A stretch of 60,832 nt of DNA from Oscillospiraceae bacterium (GTDB taxonomy: Bacteria > Bacillota > Clostridia > Oscillospirales > Acutalibacteraceae). Positions 18,332-28,158 of the stretch are shown here, one piece after another. The DNA is taken from contig SVOP01000002.1 of the NCBI GenBank assembly GCA_015066325.1, positions 1-60,832 of the forward strand, given 5' to 3'. Each line of letters opens with the position of its first letter. Position 1 is the stretch's first letter. The translations under genes and the position numbers were made by a program. The notes beneath the pieces were generated by a model. It did not search any database and was not told where the DNA came from. It saw only the letters and a program-made list of their open reading frames with translations.

Positions 18332-19861
18332 ATGACAAAAAGCAGAATCAAAAGAATTGCGGTTGTTCTTCTTACCACTGTTCTCATGGCAACTTCCGTT
18401 TTCAGCGTAAGTGCAGCTGCCAAAAGCGTCGAATACTCCGCCTCCAACTCTTACAAAAACAGCGTTTACTACGAAAGATTAATGAATGTAAAGCTTACAG
18501 GTGACCAGGTTACTGACATCTGCAATGTTGCAAAAAGTCAGGTTGGCTACCATGAAGCAAGCTTCTTTGACTATTCCGGCACATCAACAGGTAGTGGTAA
18601 TATTACCGAATACGGCAGATGGTACGGTCGTCAGGGCTATTGGTGCAATATTTTTGCATCCTGGTGCGGTTATGTTGCAGGTATTCCCTCGTCAATTTAT
18701 CCCAAGCTTTCAAGTGTAGGTCCATCTTATTATTCAACACTTCCTGCAGTGGGAGCAGATTGCTTTGCTTTCTCATCAGGCAAACCTCTTCAGGCAGGCG
18801 ACCTTATTTTCTGTTGCACCTGCTCAGGCGGTTATGGTTGTATTGACCACGTTGGTCTCGTTGTTGATGTGGACGAAACCACAATTTACACTGTTGAGGG
18901 TAATATGTCTGACTATGTTCAGGCTTGTCAGTACCCTGCAAGCACAGGTTATTCTTCACGCCTTCACGCAAGAATTAACTATGTTGCAAGACCTCAGTAT
19001 GAAAATAATGCAAAAACTGCTGCAAATATCGCAGAGGCAACAGCTGTAAAAACAGTTGGTAACAGCGTATATTCAGTATTTGATGTTGCAGTAAGCTATG
19101 AGCAGGCAAAAGACCTCTCCGAAAAAATGGGCGGTCATCTTGTGAGCATCAGCTCAAAGAAAGAGCTTAAAGTAGTATCAGAGCTTGCAGGTGAAAACGG
19201 CTTCGGCAGATATTTCATCGGCAAAAATTTTGAGAACAAGAAATCAGTTTGCTCTGTTATTACAGAGGACGGAGTTTCCGAATCAAGCGAAACAAGAAGC
19301 AGAACAGGCTTTATCTGCGAAATCAATGCGAAAAAAGTTGAAGCGGTTAACGGTGCAGTTTTAAATGGAGTTAAATATGAAATTTATGACACTCCCTTAA
19401 GCTTTGAGCAGGCAAAAGCAATTGCTAAAGCAAAAGGCGGTTCTCTTGCAGAAATTGATGAAGATAACGCGCAGATGCTTTCTCTTCTCCTTAAGGACAG
19501 CAAAAAGTATTTTGTTGAATCAAGAAAAGAAAATTCTGCAAAAGCACTTATTAATGATGGTTCTGCAGAAGTTAAAAAGGCAAAAACCTTTGATAAAAAG
19601 TATAAAACCGGCTTTATTGTTGAATATGATGAAGCAGAAAAATATACTGTAACCTATAATGCAAATGGTGGCGAAAACGCTCCTATTGAAAAATTTGCCG
19701 AACAGGGCGAAACAATAAAGGTTTCATTCCACGCTCCTGAGAAAAGCAATAAGCTTTTTATGGGCTGGTCCTTTGACGAAAAGGCAAAAACCGCCGATGT
19801 GGATTTCGGTGATGAAATTAAAGTAACTGAAGATATTACCCTCTACGCTGTGTGGGGTTGA
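18332..19861 (+). CDS. Secreted CHAP/NlpC-like amidase with C-type-lectin-like modules and InlB B-repeat
   Basis: Signal peptide IAVVLLTTVLMATSVFSVSAAA; WCNIFASWCGYVAG and DHVGLVVDV; two YEQAK/FEQAK...GGHLVSI/GGSLAEI lectin-like units; YTVTYNANGGENAP...GWSFDEKAKTADVDF...ITLYAVW. Confidence 0.78.
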   Translation: MTKSRIKRIAVVLLTTVLMATSVFSVSAAAKSVEYSASNSYKNSVYYERLMNVKLTGDQVTDICNVAKSQVGYHEASFFDYSGTSTGSGNITEYGRWYGRQGYWCNIFASWCGYVAGIPSSIYPKLSSVGPSYYSTLPAVGADCFAFSSGKPLQAGDLIFCCTCSGGYGCIDHVGLVVDVDETTIYTVEGNMSDYVQACQYPASTGYSSRLHARINYVARPQYENNAKTAANIAEATAVKTVGNSVYSVFDVAVSYEQAKDLSEKMGGHLVSISSKKELKVVSELAGENGFGRYFIGKNFENKKSVCSVITEDGVSESSETRSRTGFICEINAKKVEAVNGAVLNGVKYEIYDTPLSFEQAKAIAKAKGGSLAEIDEDNAQMLSLLLKDSKKYFVESRKENSAKALINDGSAEVKKAKTFDKKYKTGFIVEYDEAEKYTVTYNANGGENAPIEKFAEQGETIKVSFHAPEKSNKLFMGWSFDEKAKTADVDFGDEIKVTEDITLYAVWG

Positions 19862-19862
19862 G

Positions 19863-19893
19863 AAAATGCTCTTGCGAAAGCAAGGGCATTTTT
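19863..19893 (+). terminator. Intrinsic terminator
   Basis: AAATGCTCTTGC-gaaa-GCAAGGGCATTTTTT after the CHAP-like gene. Confidence 0.8.
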
Positions 19894-19894
19894 T

Positions 19895-20263
19895 AGTGGC
19901 AAATTGAAAGTGGCAAATGGCAAGTTAAGGGTCTGCGACGCAATTATTATGAACGCAGTGAATAACAAGGTCCTGTCGCAGACAGGTTCTTATAACGATT
20001 ATAGTTAGTCGAAACAGTGTAAAATTACACTGTTTCGATACCAAATATATGATTTGGTATCGAATTTTCTTTGAAAATTCAACTATAATCCTTTCAATGA
20101 ATGCAATGCAAAATTTTATTTATGAAAAACAATTTTGTTAAAAGCCGATAAAATCGGCTTTTGCGAAACGCGACTGAGTTTCGACAAAGTACAATCATTA
20201 TAATGTTTGGAAGCGAAGCTTCCCCGAAACTTGCCACTTTCCACTTACAATTTTCAATTTAAA
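19895..20263. mobile_element. MITE-like element with imperfect terminal inverted repeats and serial hairpins, no ORF
   Basis: Left aaattgaaagtggcaaatggcaagtt versus reverse complement of right aaattgtaagtggaaagtggcaagtt (23/26); internal perfect hairpins; shared segment with 46188-46217. Confidence 0.6.
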
Positions 20264-20270
20264 AAAATAC

Positions 20271-20299
20271 TTGCATTTTTTTATATTATATGGTATATT
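20271..20299 (+). promoter_or_regulatory. Promoter TTGCAT-N17-TATATT of the rimP-nusA-infB operon
   Basis: Consensus-like hexamers. Confidence 0.55.
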
Positions 20300-20324
20300 A
20301 CCAATGTACGAATATGAACTTGAG

Positions 20325-20348
20325 TGAGAGCAGGGGAACCTGCTCTCA
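20325..20348 (+). promoter_or_regulatory. Leader hairpin with GGAA (GNRA) tetraloop in rimP 5'UTR
   Basis: TGAGAGCAGG-ggaa-CCTGCTCTCA, perfect 10-bp stem. Confidence 0.6.
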
Positions 20349-20427
20349 TATTTATTGCCGAAAAAAGTTTTCGACAATTTAAAAAAGTTTGTAGAAAAAA
20401 CAGAATAAAATTAAAAGAGGTGCTGAT

Positions 20428-20895
20428 TTGGCAAAGAACACAGTTTCCCAGGTTTGGGAAATCGCAGAACCCATTGCAGAAGAATTGGGTTTAATACTTT
20501 GGGATGTTTGCTTTGAAAAAGAGGGTGCAAACTATTATCTGAGAATTTTCATTGATAAGGAAGACGGCGTCGGTATTGAAGACTGCGTTAATATGAGTCA
20601 CGCTATGGATGCTCCCTTGGATGAGGCAGACTTAATTGACCGTCAGTATAACTTACAGGTTTCTTCCCCCGGCATTGAAAGAAAGCTCACAAGAGATTTC
20701 CATTTTGATTATTTTATGGGAGAGAAAGTTATTTTAAGGCTTATTCGACCCTTTGAAGGTCAGCGCGAATTTAAAGGAGTTCTTATTGATTACTCCGAAG
20801 ATGGTGCTGTTACCATTGAGCTCGATGAGGAGAACACAATGACTGCCGAAAAGAAAGAAATCGCCTGGGTTAAGCTGGACGACTTCTCGTTTTAA
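20428..20895 (+). CDS. rimP: Ribosome maturation factor RimP (TTG start)
   Basis: AEELGLILWDVCFEKEGANYYLRIFID..., QVSSPGIERKL; RBS GAGGTG; operon context. Confidence 0.95.
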   Translation: MAKNTVSQVWEIAEPIAEELGLILWDVCFEKEGANYYLRIFIDKEDGVGIEDCVNMSHAMDAPLDEADLIDRQYNLQVSSPGIERKLTRDFHFDYFMGEKVILRLIRPFEGQREFKGVLIDYSEDGAVTIELDEENTMTAEKKEIAWVKLDDFSF

Positions 20896-20941
20896 TTAAG
20901 TTTATAATTTGATTGATATATTGAAAGGATTGGTAGGAAAA

Positions 20942-22027
20942 ATGGCAAGAAAATCAACTAAGAAAAATGAAAACAAAGAATTTTTCGAAGCGATACTTAT
21001 GCTCGAACAGGAAAGAGGAATTCCCGCAGATTATCTTCTTGAAAAGGTTTGTGCGGCTATCGTAACAAGTGTAAGAAGAGAATACGGCGGTGAGGATGTT
21101 GTATTTGTTGATTGCAACCCCGAGGAATATAAGCTTCGCGTATATCTCAGAAAACAGGTTGTTGAAGAGATTGAAAACGAATTTACAGATATTCTTCAGG
21201 AGGAAGCAGTTAAATATAACAAAAAGGCACTTGTTGGTGATTTTGTTGAAATTCCTCTTGAAACAAAGCAGTTCGGCAGAATTGCTGCAACAACCGCAAA
21301 GAATGTTATCAGAGGCGATATTCACGATGCAGAAAGAGGTCTTATGCTCCGTGAGTTTGAATCAAAGCAGAAGGAGCTTGTAACAGGTAAGGTTCAGAGT
21401 ATCGACCCTCAGTCAGGTAATGTTACTCTTGAAATTGGCAAAGCAACAATTGTTCTTCCTAAATCAAGACAGCTTCCTAACGAAACATTCACAGAGAATC
21501 AGCTCGTAAAGGTTTATATCGAGGGTGTTAAGGATACTCCTAAAGGTCCTAAAGCGATGATTTCAAGAACTCACTCAGGTCTTGTAAGAAGACTTTTTGA
21601 AACAGAGGTTCCTGAAATCTACGACGGAATTGTTGAAATTAAAGCAGTTTCCCGTGAAGCAGGTGCAAGAACAAAGATTGCTGTTATTTCGAAGGATGAA
21701 AATGTTGATCCCATCGGTGCTTGCATCGGTCCCAAGGGTGCTCGTGTGGGTACAATTGTTGAGGCACTCGGCGGCGAAAAAATCGACATCGTAATTTACG
21801 ATGAAGACCCCGCTAAGTTCATTGCTGCAGCTCTTGCTCCCGCAGATGTTCTCAAGGTTGAAATTGATGAAGAAAGAGAAAAAGCTTGTCACGTAACTGT
21901 TCCTGATACACAGCTTTCTCTTGCTATCGGTAACAAAGGTCAGAATGTAAGCCTTGCTGCGAGACTTACAGGTTGGAAAATAGATATTAAGCCCGAAAGC
22001 GGATTCTATATTCCGCAGAGCAAGTGA
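20942..22027 (+). CDS. nusA: Transcription termination/antitermination factor NusA
   Basis: S1/KH organisation, PIGACIGPKGARVGTIVEALGGEKIDIV, LAIGNKGQNVSLAARLTGWKIDI. Confidence 0.97.
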   Translation: MARKSTKKNENKEFFEAILMLEQERGIPADYLLEKVCAAIVTSVRREYGGEDVVFVDCNPEEYKLRVYLRKQVVEEIENEFTDILQEEAVKYNKKALVGDFVEIPLETKQFGRIAATTAKNVIRGDIHDAERGLMLREFESKQKELVTGKVQSIDPQSGNVTLEIGKATIVLPKSRQLPNETFTENQLVKVYIEGVKDTPKGPKAMISRTHSGLVRRLFETEVPEIYDGIVEIKAVSREAGARTKIAVISKDENVDPIGACIGPKGARVGTIVEALGGEKIDIVIYDEDPAKFIAAALAPADVLKVEIDEEREKACHVTVPDTQLSLAIGNKGQNVSLAARLTGWKIDIKPESGFYIPQSK

Positions 22028-22034
22028 GGTTTTT

Positions 22035-22295
22035 ATGGCTGAAAAAAAGATACCTATGAGGAAATGCCTTGGTTGCAACGAAATGAAGCCAAAAAGAGAG
22101 CTTATTCGAGCAGTCAAAAGTCCCGAAGGTGAAATAAGCCTTGACCTTACAGGCAAAAAGTCGGGCAGGGGCGCATATATATGCCCTGATAAAGCGTGTT
22201 TTCAAAAAGCAAGAAAGGGCAAACGCCTTGAGAGAGCACTTGAAACCGCAATTCCCGACAGTGTTTATGACGCTATGGAAAACGAACTTAAATAA
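22035..22295 (+). CDS. rnpM: YlxR family RNA-binding protein (RnpM, DUF448)
   Basis: PMRKCLGCNEMKPKRELIRAV...GRGAYICP. Confidence 0.93.
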   Translation: MAEKKIPMRKCLGCNEMKPKRELIRAVKSPEGEISLDLTGKKSGRGAYICPDKACFQKARKGKRLERALETAIPDSVYDAMENELK

Positions 22296-22317
22296 GGTCG
22301 AAAGGACTGGGCAAAAT

Positions 22318-22644
22318 TTGAATAAAAAAGATACTCTGGGCTTTCTGGGCTTGTGTCGTAAAGCGGGTAAGCTTTGTTGCGGTCATGATGTTGTGAAAGA
22401 GTCCATTGTAAAATCAACGGCGGAGCTTGTTTTTCTTTCAGCGGATGCTTCCGAAAGACTTGAGAGAGAAATGACCCACGCTTGTACCTATAACGGTAAA
22501 AATATTCCAATTATACGTACTTCTTATTCTATGGCAGATTTTGCCGAGGCTATCGGCAAAGGTTCGGGTGTTTTTTCCGTAACAGACACCGGTTTTGCTA
22601 AAAAACTACATCAACAATTCGGGGAGGAATTAGATGATAACTAA
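22318..22644 (+). CDS. L7Ae-like ribosomal protein YlxQ (TTG start)
   Basis: [24 protein letters not shown]...[10 protein letters not shown]; start re-assigned from track ORF 22141. Confidence 0.85.
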   Translation: MNKKDTLGFLGLCRKAGKLCCGHDVVKESIVKSTAELVFLSADASERLEREMTHACTYNGKNIPIIRTSYSMADFAEAIGKGSGVFSVTDTGFAKKLHQQFGEELDDN

Positions 22645-25069
22645 ATATAAAGTTAATGAGGTTGCAAAAGACCTTGGTTTAAATAACAAAGAAATTATTG
22701 AGGTTCTCGGTAAATTTTATGAAGAACCTAAAAAGGCACAGACAGCCCTTGATACAAAAGAGCTTGATGTTCTTTTTGATGTTTTGACACAGGAAAACAG
22801 TGTTGAAAACTTCAATTCATATTTCGCAATGAAAAAGGTTGAAGAAAAGAAAGAAGAAAAGCCACAGAAGCCTGCTCCTAAAAAAGAGGAGAAAAAGGCA
22901 GAGCCTAAAAAAGAGGAAAAAGCTCAGAAATCTGCTCCTAAGAAAGAGGAGAAAAAAGCTGAAGCACCTCAGAAAAAGGATGAAAAGAAGCCTGAGGCTA
23001 AAGCAGAAAAGAAGCCTCAGGGTCAGTCAAACGCAAATCCTTTCAAGAAAAACGAAAAGAAGAAAGATGGCCCTATGCAGTCCAGAACAAAGGGCGAAAT
23101 GCGTACTATTGACACAAGAGCAGATAATGTTGAGCTTGAAAAGTACAACGAAAAATATGAGAATATCGCTCCTGTTCATTCTATTAATGACAATGTTCAG
23201 ACAAAGCAGAAATTAAAACAGAAGAGCCAGCAGTACAGAAAACAGCAGGGTATGCGCTCAAAGCGTAAAGAAAGCGAAGCAGAAAGATTAAAGAGAATTG
23301 AAGCAGAACGTGCTAAAAAGACACTTGTTATCACAGTACCCGAAGAAATAACTGTTGGTGACCTTGCCGCTATGCTTAAGAGAACTGCTGCAGAGGTTAT
23401 CAAAAAGCTCTTCTCTCTCGGTATGATGGCAACTGTTAATCAGGTTATTGACTACGATACAGCAGAAATCGTTGCAACAGAGCTTGGTGCAAAGGTTAAA
23501 AAAGAAGTTGTTATTACCATTGAAGAAAGAATTATTGATGACCATGAAGACAATGCAGAGGACCTTCTTCCCAGAAGCCCCGTTGTTTGCGTTATGGGTC
23601 ACGTTGACCATGGTAAAACATCACTTCTTGATGCTATTAAAAATACTTCTGTTACAGAAACAGAAGCAGGTGGTATTACTCAGCACCTGGGTGCTTACAG
23701 AGTAAACCTCAATGGTCAGGATATTACATTCCTTGATACTCCCGGTCACGCAGCCTTCACAGCTATGCGTGCAAGAGGTGCAATGGCAACTGATATTGCA
23801 ATCCTTGTTGTTGCCGCAGACGACGGTATTATGCCCCAGACAGTTGAAGCTATCAACCACGCTAAAGCCGCAGGTGTTTCAATTGTTGTTGCTATTAACA
23901 AAATGGATAAGCTTGATGCGTCTCCCGATAGAATTATGCAGCAGTTAACAGAATATGAGCTCATTCCTGAGGAATGGGGTGGTGATGTTATCTGCGTTCC
24001 CGTTTCTGCAAAAACAAAAATGAATATTGATACTCTTCTTGAATCAGTTCTTCTTGTTGCAGAAATGAAAGAGCTTAAAGCTAACCCCAACCGTGCAGGT
24101 AAAGGTATTGTTATTGAGGCAAGACTTGATAAGGGTCGCGGTCCTGTTGCAACTCTCCTTGTTCAGAACGGTACTCTTAAATCAGGCGATATTATCGTTG
24201 CAGGTACTGCAGTTGGTAGAGTTCGTGTTATGACAGACGATAAGGGCAGAAAGGTTACTGAAGCAGGTCCTTCTGTTCCTGTTGAAATCACAGGTCTTGC
24301 AGAGGTTCCTGTTGGTGGTGATGCTTTTGACTGCGTAAGCGACGAAAGACTTGCAAGAGAGCTTGTTGAACAGAGAAAGAACTCACAGAAAGAGGAAGCA
24401 TTCCGTTCAATGCAGAAGGTTACTCTTGATAACCTCTTTGATTCTATCAACGAAGGTTCACTTAAAGACCTTAACATTATTGTTAAAGCAGACGTTCAGG
24501 GTTCAGTTGAGGCAGTTCGCCAGAGCCTTGAAAAGCTTTCAAATGAAGAGGTTCGTGTTAAGGTTATTCACGGCGGTGTTGGTGCGGTTAACGAATCAGA
24601 CGTTATGCTTGCTAACGCATCAAATGCTCTTATTGTTGGCTTTAACGTTCGTCCCGACCCTGTTGCAGAAGCAAATGCAGAGCGCGACAAGGTTGAAATG
24701 AGAATGTATCGTGTTATCTACGATTGCATTGAAGAGGTTGAAGCAGCTATCAAAGGTATGCTTGCTCCCAAATTCCGTGATGTTGAAATGGGTAAAGCAG
24801 AGGTCAGAAGCGTATTCAAGCTTTCAAGTGCAGGTACAATCGCAGGTTGCTACATCATTGACGGTAAAATCACAAGAAACTGCAAAATCCGTGTTGTTCG
24901 TGACGGTATTGTTGTATTTGAAGATTCAATTTCCTCACTCAAACGTTTCAAGGATGACGTTAAAGAGGTTGCAACAGGTTACGAATGTGGTGTAGGCCTT
25001 GAGAAATTCAATGATATCAAAGAGGGCGATATTCTTGAGGGCTATATAACGGAGGAATACAAAGATTAA
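22634..25069 (+). CDS. infB: Translation initiation factor IF-2
   Basis: [43 protein letters not shown]. Confidence 0.99.
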   Translation: MITKYKVNEVAKDLGLNNKEIIEVLGKFYEEPKKAQTALDTKELDVLFDVLTQENSVENFNSYFAMKKVEEKKEEKPQKPAPKKEEKKAEPKKEEKAQKSAPKKEEKKAEAPQKKDEKKPEAKAEKKPQGQSNANPFKKNEKKKDGPMQSRTKGEMRTIDTRADNVELEKYNEKYENIAPVHSINDNVQTKQKLKQKSQQYRKQQGMRSKRKESEAERLKRIEAERAKKTLVITVPEEITVGDLAAMLKRTAAEVIKKLFSLGMMATVNQVIDYDTAEIVATELGAKVKKEVVITIEERIIDDHEDNAEDLLPRSPVVCVMGHVDHGKTSLLDAIKNTSVTETEAGGITQHLGAYRVNLNGQDITFLDTPGHAAFTAMRARGAMATDIAILVVAADDGIMPQTVEAINHAKAAGVSIVVAINKMDKLDASPDRIMQQLTEYELIPEEWGGDVICVPVSAKTKMNIDTLLESVLLVAEMKELKANPNRAGKGIVIEARLDKGRGPVATLLVQNGTLKSGDIIVAGTAVGRVRVMTDDKGRKVTEAGPSVPVEITGLAEVPVGGDAFDCVSDERLARELVEQRKNSQKEEAFRSMQKVTLDNLFDSINEGSLKDLNIIVKADVQGSVEAVRQSLEKLSNEEVRVKVIHGGVGAVNESDVMLANASNALIVGFNVRPDPVAEANAERDKVEMRMYRVIYDCIEEVEAAIKGMLAPKFRDVEMGKAEVRSVFKLSSAGTIAGCYIIDGKITRNCKIRVVRDGIVVFEDSISSLKRFKDDVKEVATGYECGVGLEKFNDIKEGDILEGYITEEYKD

Positions 25070-25425
25070 TGGGAACTTATAAACAAAATCGTACAGCAGA
25101 GGATATTAAGCGTGAAATTGCTGCAATTGTCAGGGAGCTTAAAGACCCAAGGGTTTCTGACCATCTTATAAGTGTAGCAAGGGCAGATGTGGCAGGCGAT
25201 TTATCCTATGTTAAGGTATATGTTAGTGCTGTTGAGGGCATTGAGGTAGCCAAAAGTGCTACCAAAGCCCTTACAGGTGCAACGGGACTTGTGCGCCGAG
25301 AGGTTGGTAAGCGTCTCGGTCTTCGCAAAACCCCTGAAATTAAATTTGTTGCCGATGACTCTATTGAGTACGGTATGAATATTGTTAAAAAGCTTGAAGA
25401 AATTTCAAGCTCTAACGATGATTGA
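25069..25425 (+). CDS. rbfA: 30S ribosome-binding factor A
   Basis: Operon position; RTAEDIKREIAAIVRELKDPRVSDHLISV...YVKVYVS. Confidence 0.95.
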   Translation: MGTYKQNRTAEDIKREIAAIVRELKDPRVSDHLISVARADVAGDLSYVKVYVSAVEGIEVAKSATKALTGATGLVRREVGKRLGLRKTPEIKFVADDSIEYGMNIVKKLEEISSSNDD

Positions 25426-25434
25426 GGAAAATAT

Positions 25435-26391
25435 ATGGTAATTGATTTAAAACAATGCGCTGCTTTTTTCAGAAAACATAATGAATTTGTCATTATTTCA
25501 CATGAGCATCCTGATGGAGATACCTTGGGTTCAGCCTTTGCTCTTGCAGAGATACTCAAGATAATGGGAAAAAAGCGTGTGGTTAAATGCAGTGATAAAA
25601 TCCCGAAAGATTTCTACTATATGACTGATTCTTATATTGCCGATGATGTAACAGACCCTTTTATTGTTACTGTGGATGTTGCGGACGAAAAGCTTTTAGG
25701 TAATATGGTGTCCTTGTATGGTGGAAAGGTTGATTTATGTATTGACCACCATGTTTCTAACACCTATTATGCAAAAAACACCTTTGTTGAGGACAGGGCA
25801 GCGGCTTGCGGAATTATTTATGAATTGGCGTTGGAATTAGGAATTGAGCCAAATTTATATATGAGAGAATGTATATATACGGGTATCTCAACAGACACAG
25901 GCTGCTTCAGGTATCAGAACACCACTCCTCAGACCCTCAGAATTGCTGCAGACCTTATGGAAAAAGGCATTGATTCAAAAAAAATCAATAAGCTTATGTT
26001 TGAAACCAAAACAAAAAGCTTCTTGGAATTGGAATTACTTGCAAGAAAAACTCTCGAATATCACTTTAACGGTAAATGTGCAATTATAACCTTGACTCAG
26101 GATATGTATAAAGAAAGTGGTTCAAGTGAGCACGAGTGTCATCCTATAACTGCCCTTCCCCGTCAGATTGAGGGTGTTCTTATAGGCGCGGTAATTAAAG
26201 AAAAGGAAGATGGAACCTTTGGTATTTCCGTTCGCACCGAGGGTGATATTGATGCATCTGAAATTTGTTCAAAAATGAATGGTGGCGGTCACAAGGGTGC
26301 TGCAGGTGCAAGCTTTTCATGCTCTTATGAAGAGGGTAAAGCACAGCTACTTGGTGTTATAAAAACTGCATTGGATGGATTAAATCAATGA
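25435..26391 (+). CDS. nrnA: DHH family phosphoesterase (NrnA-like bifunctional oligoribonuclease/PAP phosphatase)
   Basis: ISHEHPDGDTLGSAFAL, CIDHHVSN, GGGHKGAAGASF. Confidence 0.92.
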   Translation: MVIDLKQCAAFFRKHNEFVIISHEHPDGDTLGSAFALAEILKIMGKKRVVKCSDKIPKDFYYMTDSYIADDVTDPFIVTVDVADEKLLGNMVSLYGGKVDLCIDHHVSNTYYAKNTFVEDRAAACGIIYELALELGIEPNLYMRECIYTGISTDTGCFRYQNTTPQTLRIAADLMEKGIDSKKINKLMFETKTKSFLELELLARKTLEYHFNGKCAIITLTQDMYKESGSSEHECHPITALPRQIEGVLIGAVIKEKEDGTFGISVRTEGDIDASEICSKMNGGGHKGAAGASFSCSYEEGKAQLLGVIKTALDGLNQ

Positions 26392-27269
26392 CGGGAATAA
26401 TACCGCTCAAAAAAGGTGAGAATATAACATCCTTTTTTGCAGTAAATAAAGTCAGAAGAATAATCGGGGAGAAAAAGTGTGGCCACACAGGCACACTTGA
26501 CCCCAATGCGACAGGCGTATTGCCTATAGCCGTTGGTGGTGCAACCCGTTTTATTGAGCTTCTTCCGACACATAAAAAAGCCTACAAGGCAACCTTTAAA
26601 ACAGGTTTTTGCACTGATACTCTTGATATATGGGGTACGGTTACGGAAACCTTCAATAAAGAGGTAAGCTTTGAGGAAATAGAGAAAGCTGCTTCTGAAT
26701 TTAAAGGGGAAATAATGCAGCTTCCCCCGATGTATTCGGCAATTAAAAGAGATGGCGTTCGCCTTTATGAGCTTGCCCGTCAGGGAATAGAAGTGGAAAG
26801 AGCTCCGAGGAAATGTGAAATTTATGAGCTTTCTGTAGAAAAGGCAGAAAATGAAGGGTACTCTCTTTATTGCGAATGCTCCGCAGGAACTTATATCAGA
26901 ACGCTTATAAATGATATTGGTGAGAAATTGGGTTGCGGTGCAACTATGACCTCACTTTGCCGTACATTTGCTTGCGGAATTGAATTTTCAGAGTGCTTTA
27001 CACTTGAAGAATTGAATGAGTTAAAAGAAGCTGGCGAAATTGAAAAAGCGGTTATTCCTTTGGAAAATTTGCTTTTGGAATATCCCGAAATTCAGGTTAC
27101 GGAAAATCAGTCGAAAAGGTTTTCCAATGGCGGAAGTCTTATGCGAGAAAGAATTCGTAATATAAAAGACAACGGAATTTACCGGGTTTACGGTAATGGT
27201 GAGTTTTTAGGCTTAGGTGAACTTACAGATACAGATTTATTGGTGAAAAGAGTTTATAATAATGTGTGA
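26388..27269 (+). CDS. truB: tRNA pseudouridine(55) synthase
   Basis: CGHTGTLDPNATGVLPIAVGGATR, PPMYSAIKRDGVRLYELAR. Confidence 0.97.
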   Translation: MTGIIPLKKGENITSFFAVNKVRRIIGEKKCGHTGTLDPNATGVLPIAVGGATRFIELLPTHKKAYKATFKTGFCTDTLDIWGTVTETFNKEVSFEEIEKAASEFKGEIMQLPPMYSAIKRDGVRLYELARQGIEVERAPRKCEIYELSVEKAENEGYSLYCECSAGTYIRTLINDIGEKLGCGATMTSLCRTFACGIEFSECFTLEELNELKEAGEIEKAVIPLENLLLEYPEIQVTENQSKRFSNGGSLMRERIRNIKDNGIYRVYGNGEFLGLGELTDTDLLVKRVYNNV

Positions 27270-28158
27270 TAAAAGACGGGTGCTTGTTGCACTGGGTACT
27301 TTTGACGGTCTTCATTTAGGGCATAAAAAAGTGCTTTTAAGCGATACAACTGAATATGATGAGAAAATCGCTTTGATGTTTACCGAGCACCCTCAAAAAA
27401 CTCTTTCAGGTAATGTGCCCGGTGAGCTTATTACTCCTACAAAGCGGAATGAGCTTTTAAAGGAATGGGGCTATGCTCCCGAGTTTCTTGATTTTGAGGA
27501 GATTTCAAATTTTTCTCCCGAAGAATTTGTTGATAATATTCTTATTAAAAAATTCAAAGCAACCGCCCTTTCTTGCGGATTTAACTACCGCTTCGGTAAA
27601 GGTGCAAAAGGTGACGTTTCCCTTTTGAAACAACTTTGCGCAGAAAGAGAAATCAAGCTTACAGTTTGCAACGAGGTTGAGTTTGACGGTGCTCCCGTCA
27701 GCTCCACGAGAATAAGAGAAAGCCTGAAAAACGGTGATATAAGAACTGCAAACAGAATGCTGGGAAGATATTTTTCCTATGATTTTGAAGTTGTTCACGG
27801 TGATGCCAGAGGAAGAATTTTAGGTTCACCTACAATCAATCAATTTTTTAGCGATAATTTCACAGTTGCAGAGTATGGAGTGTATGCTTCATTTGCAATT
27901 GTAAATGGTAAAAAGTATATTTCTGTTACAAATATCGGCGTTCGTCCTACAATAGAGGGTGGCAGTGAAAAACGCAGTGAAACCAATATTGTTGGTTTTG
28001 ATGGTGATTTATACGGGAAAAACATTGAAGTTTTCCTTGTTGAAAAATTAAGAGGCGAAATGGCGTTTAACTCTCTTGAAGAGTTAAGTGCAAGAATTTC
28101 TGCTGACAGAGAAAAAGCAACAGAAATTATAAAAAAGGAGTTTCAAAATGAATTTTAA
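27262..28158 (+). CDS. ribF: Bifunctional riboflavin kinase/FAD synthetase
   Basis: ALGTFDGLHLGHKKVL, VSSTRIRESLKNGDI, GVRPTIEGG. Confidence 0.95.
   Translation: MCDKRRVLVALGTFDGLHLGHKKVLLSDTTEYDEKIALMFTEHPQKTLSGNVPGELITPTKRNELLKEWGYAPEFLDFEEISNFSPEEFVDNILIKKFKATALSCGFNYRFGKGAKGDVSLLKQLCAEREIKLTVCNEVEFDGAPVSSTRIRESLKNGDIRTANRMLGRYFSYDFEVVHGDARGRILGSPTINQFFSDNFTVAEYGVYASFAIVNGKKYISVTNIGVRPTIEGGSEKRSETNIVGFDGDLYGKNIEVFLVEKLRGEMAFNSLEELSARISADREKATEIIKKEFQNEF

Noticed and set aside
18202-18504. 100-aa plus-strand ORF upstream of and overlapping the CHAP-like gene
   Set aside because: Begins at the -35 region of the promoter and runs out of frame with a clear signal-peptide gene
19997-20089. 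Cloverleaf-like core considered as a tRNA or tRNA-like gene
   Set aside because: Arm lengths (13-, 8- and 8-bp hairpins), no TTCRANY T-loop, no anticodon-type loop; better explained as part of the palindromic element
21575-22156. 193-aa minus-strand ORF opposite nusA/rnpM
   Set aside because: Antisense to well-supported genes; Cys/Ser/Phe-rich composition typical of spurious reverse-frame ORFs
22839-23216. Repetitive Lys/Glu-rich stretch and alternate-frame ORF within infB
   Set aside because: Low-complexity N-terminal linker of IF-2 ([14 protein letters not shown]); common in this protein, and the alternate ORF is a by-product
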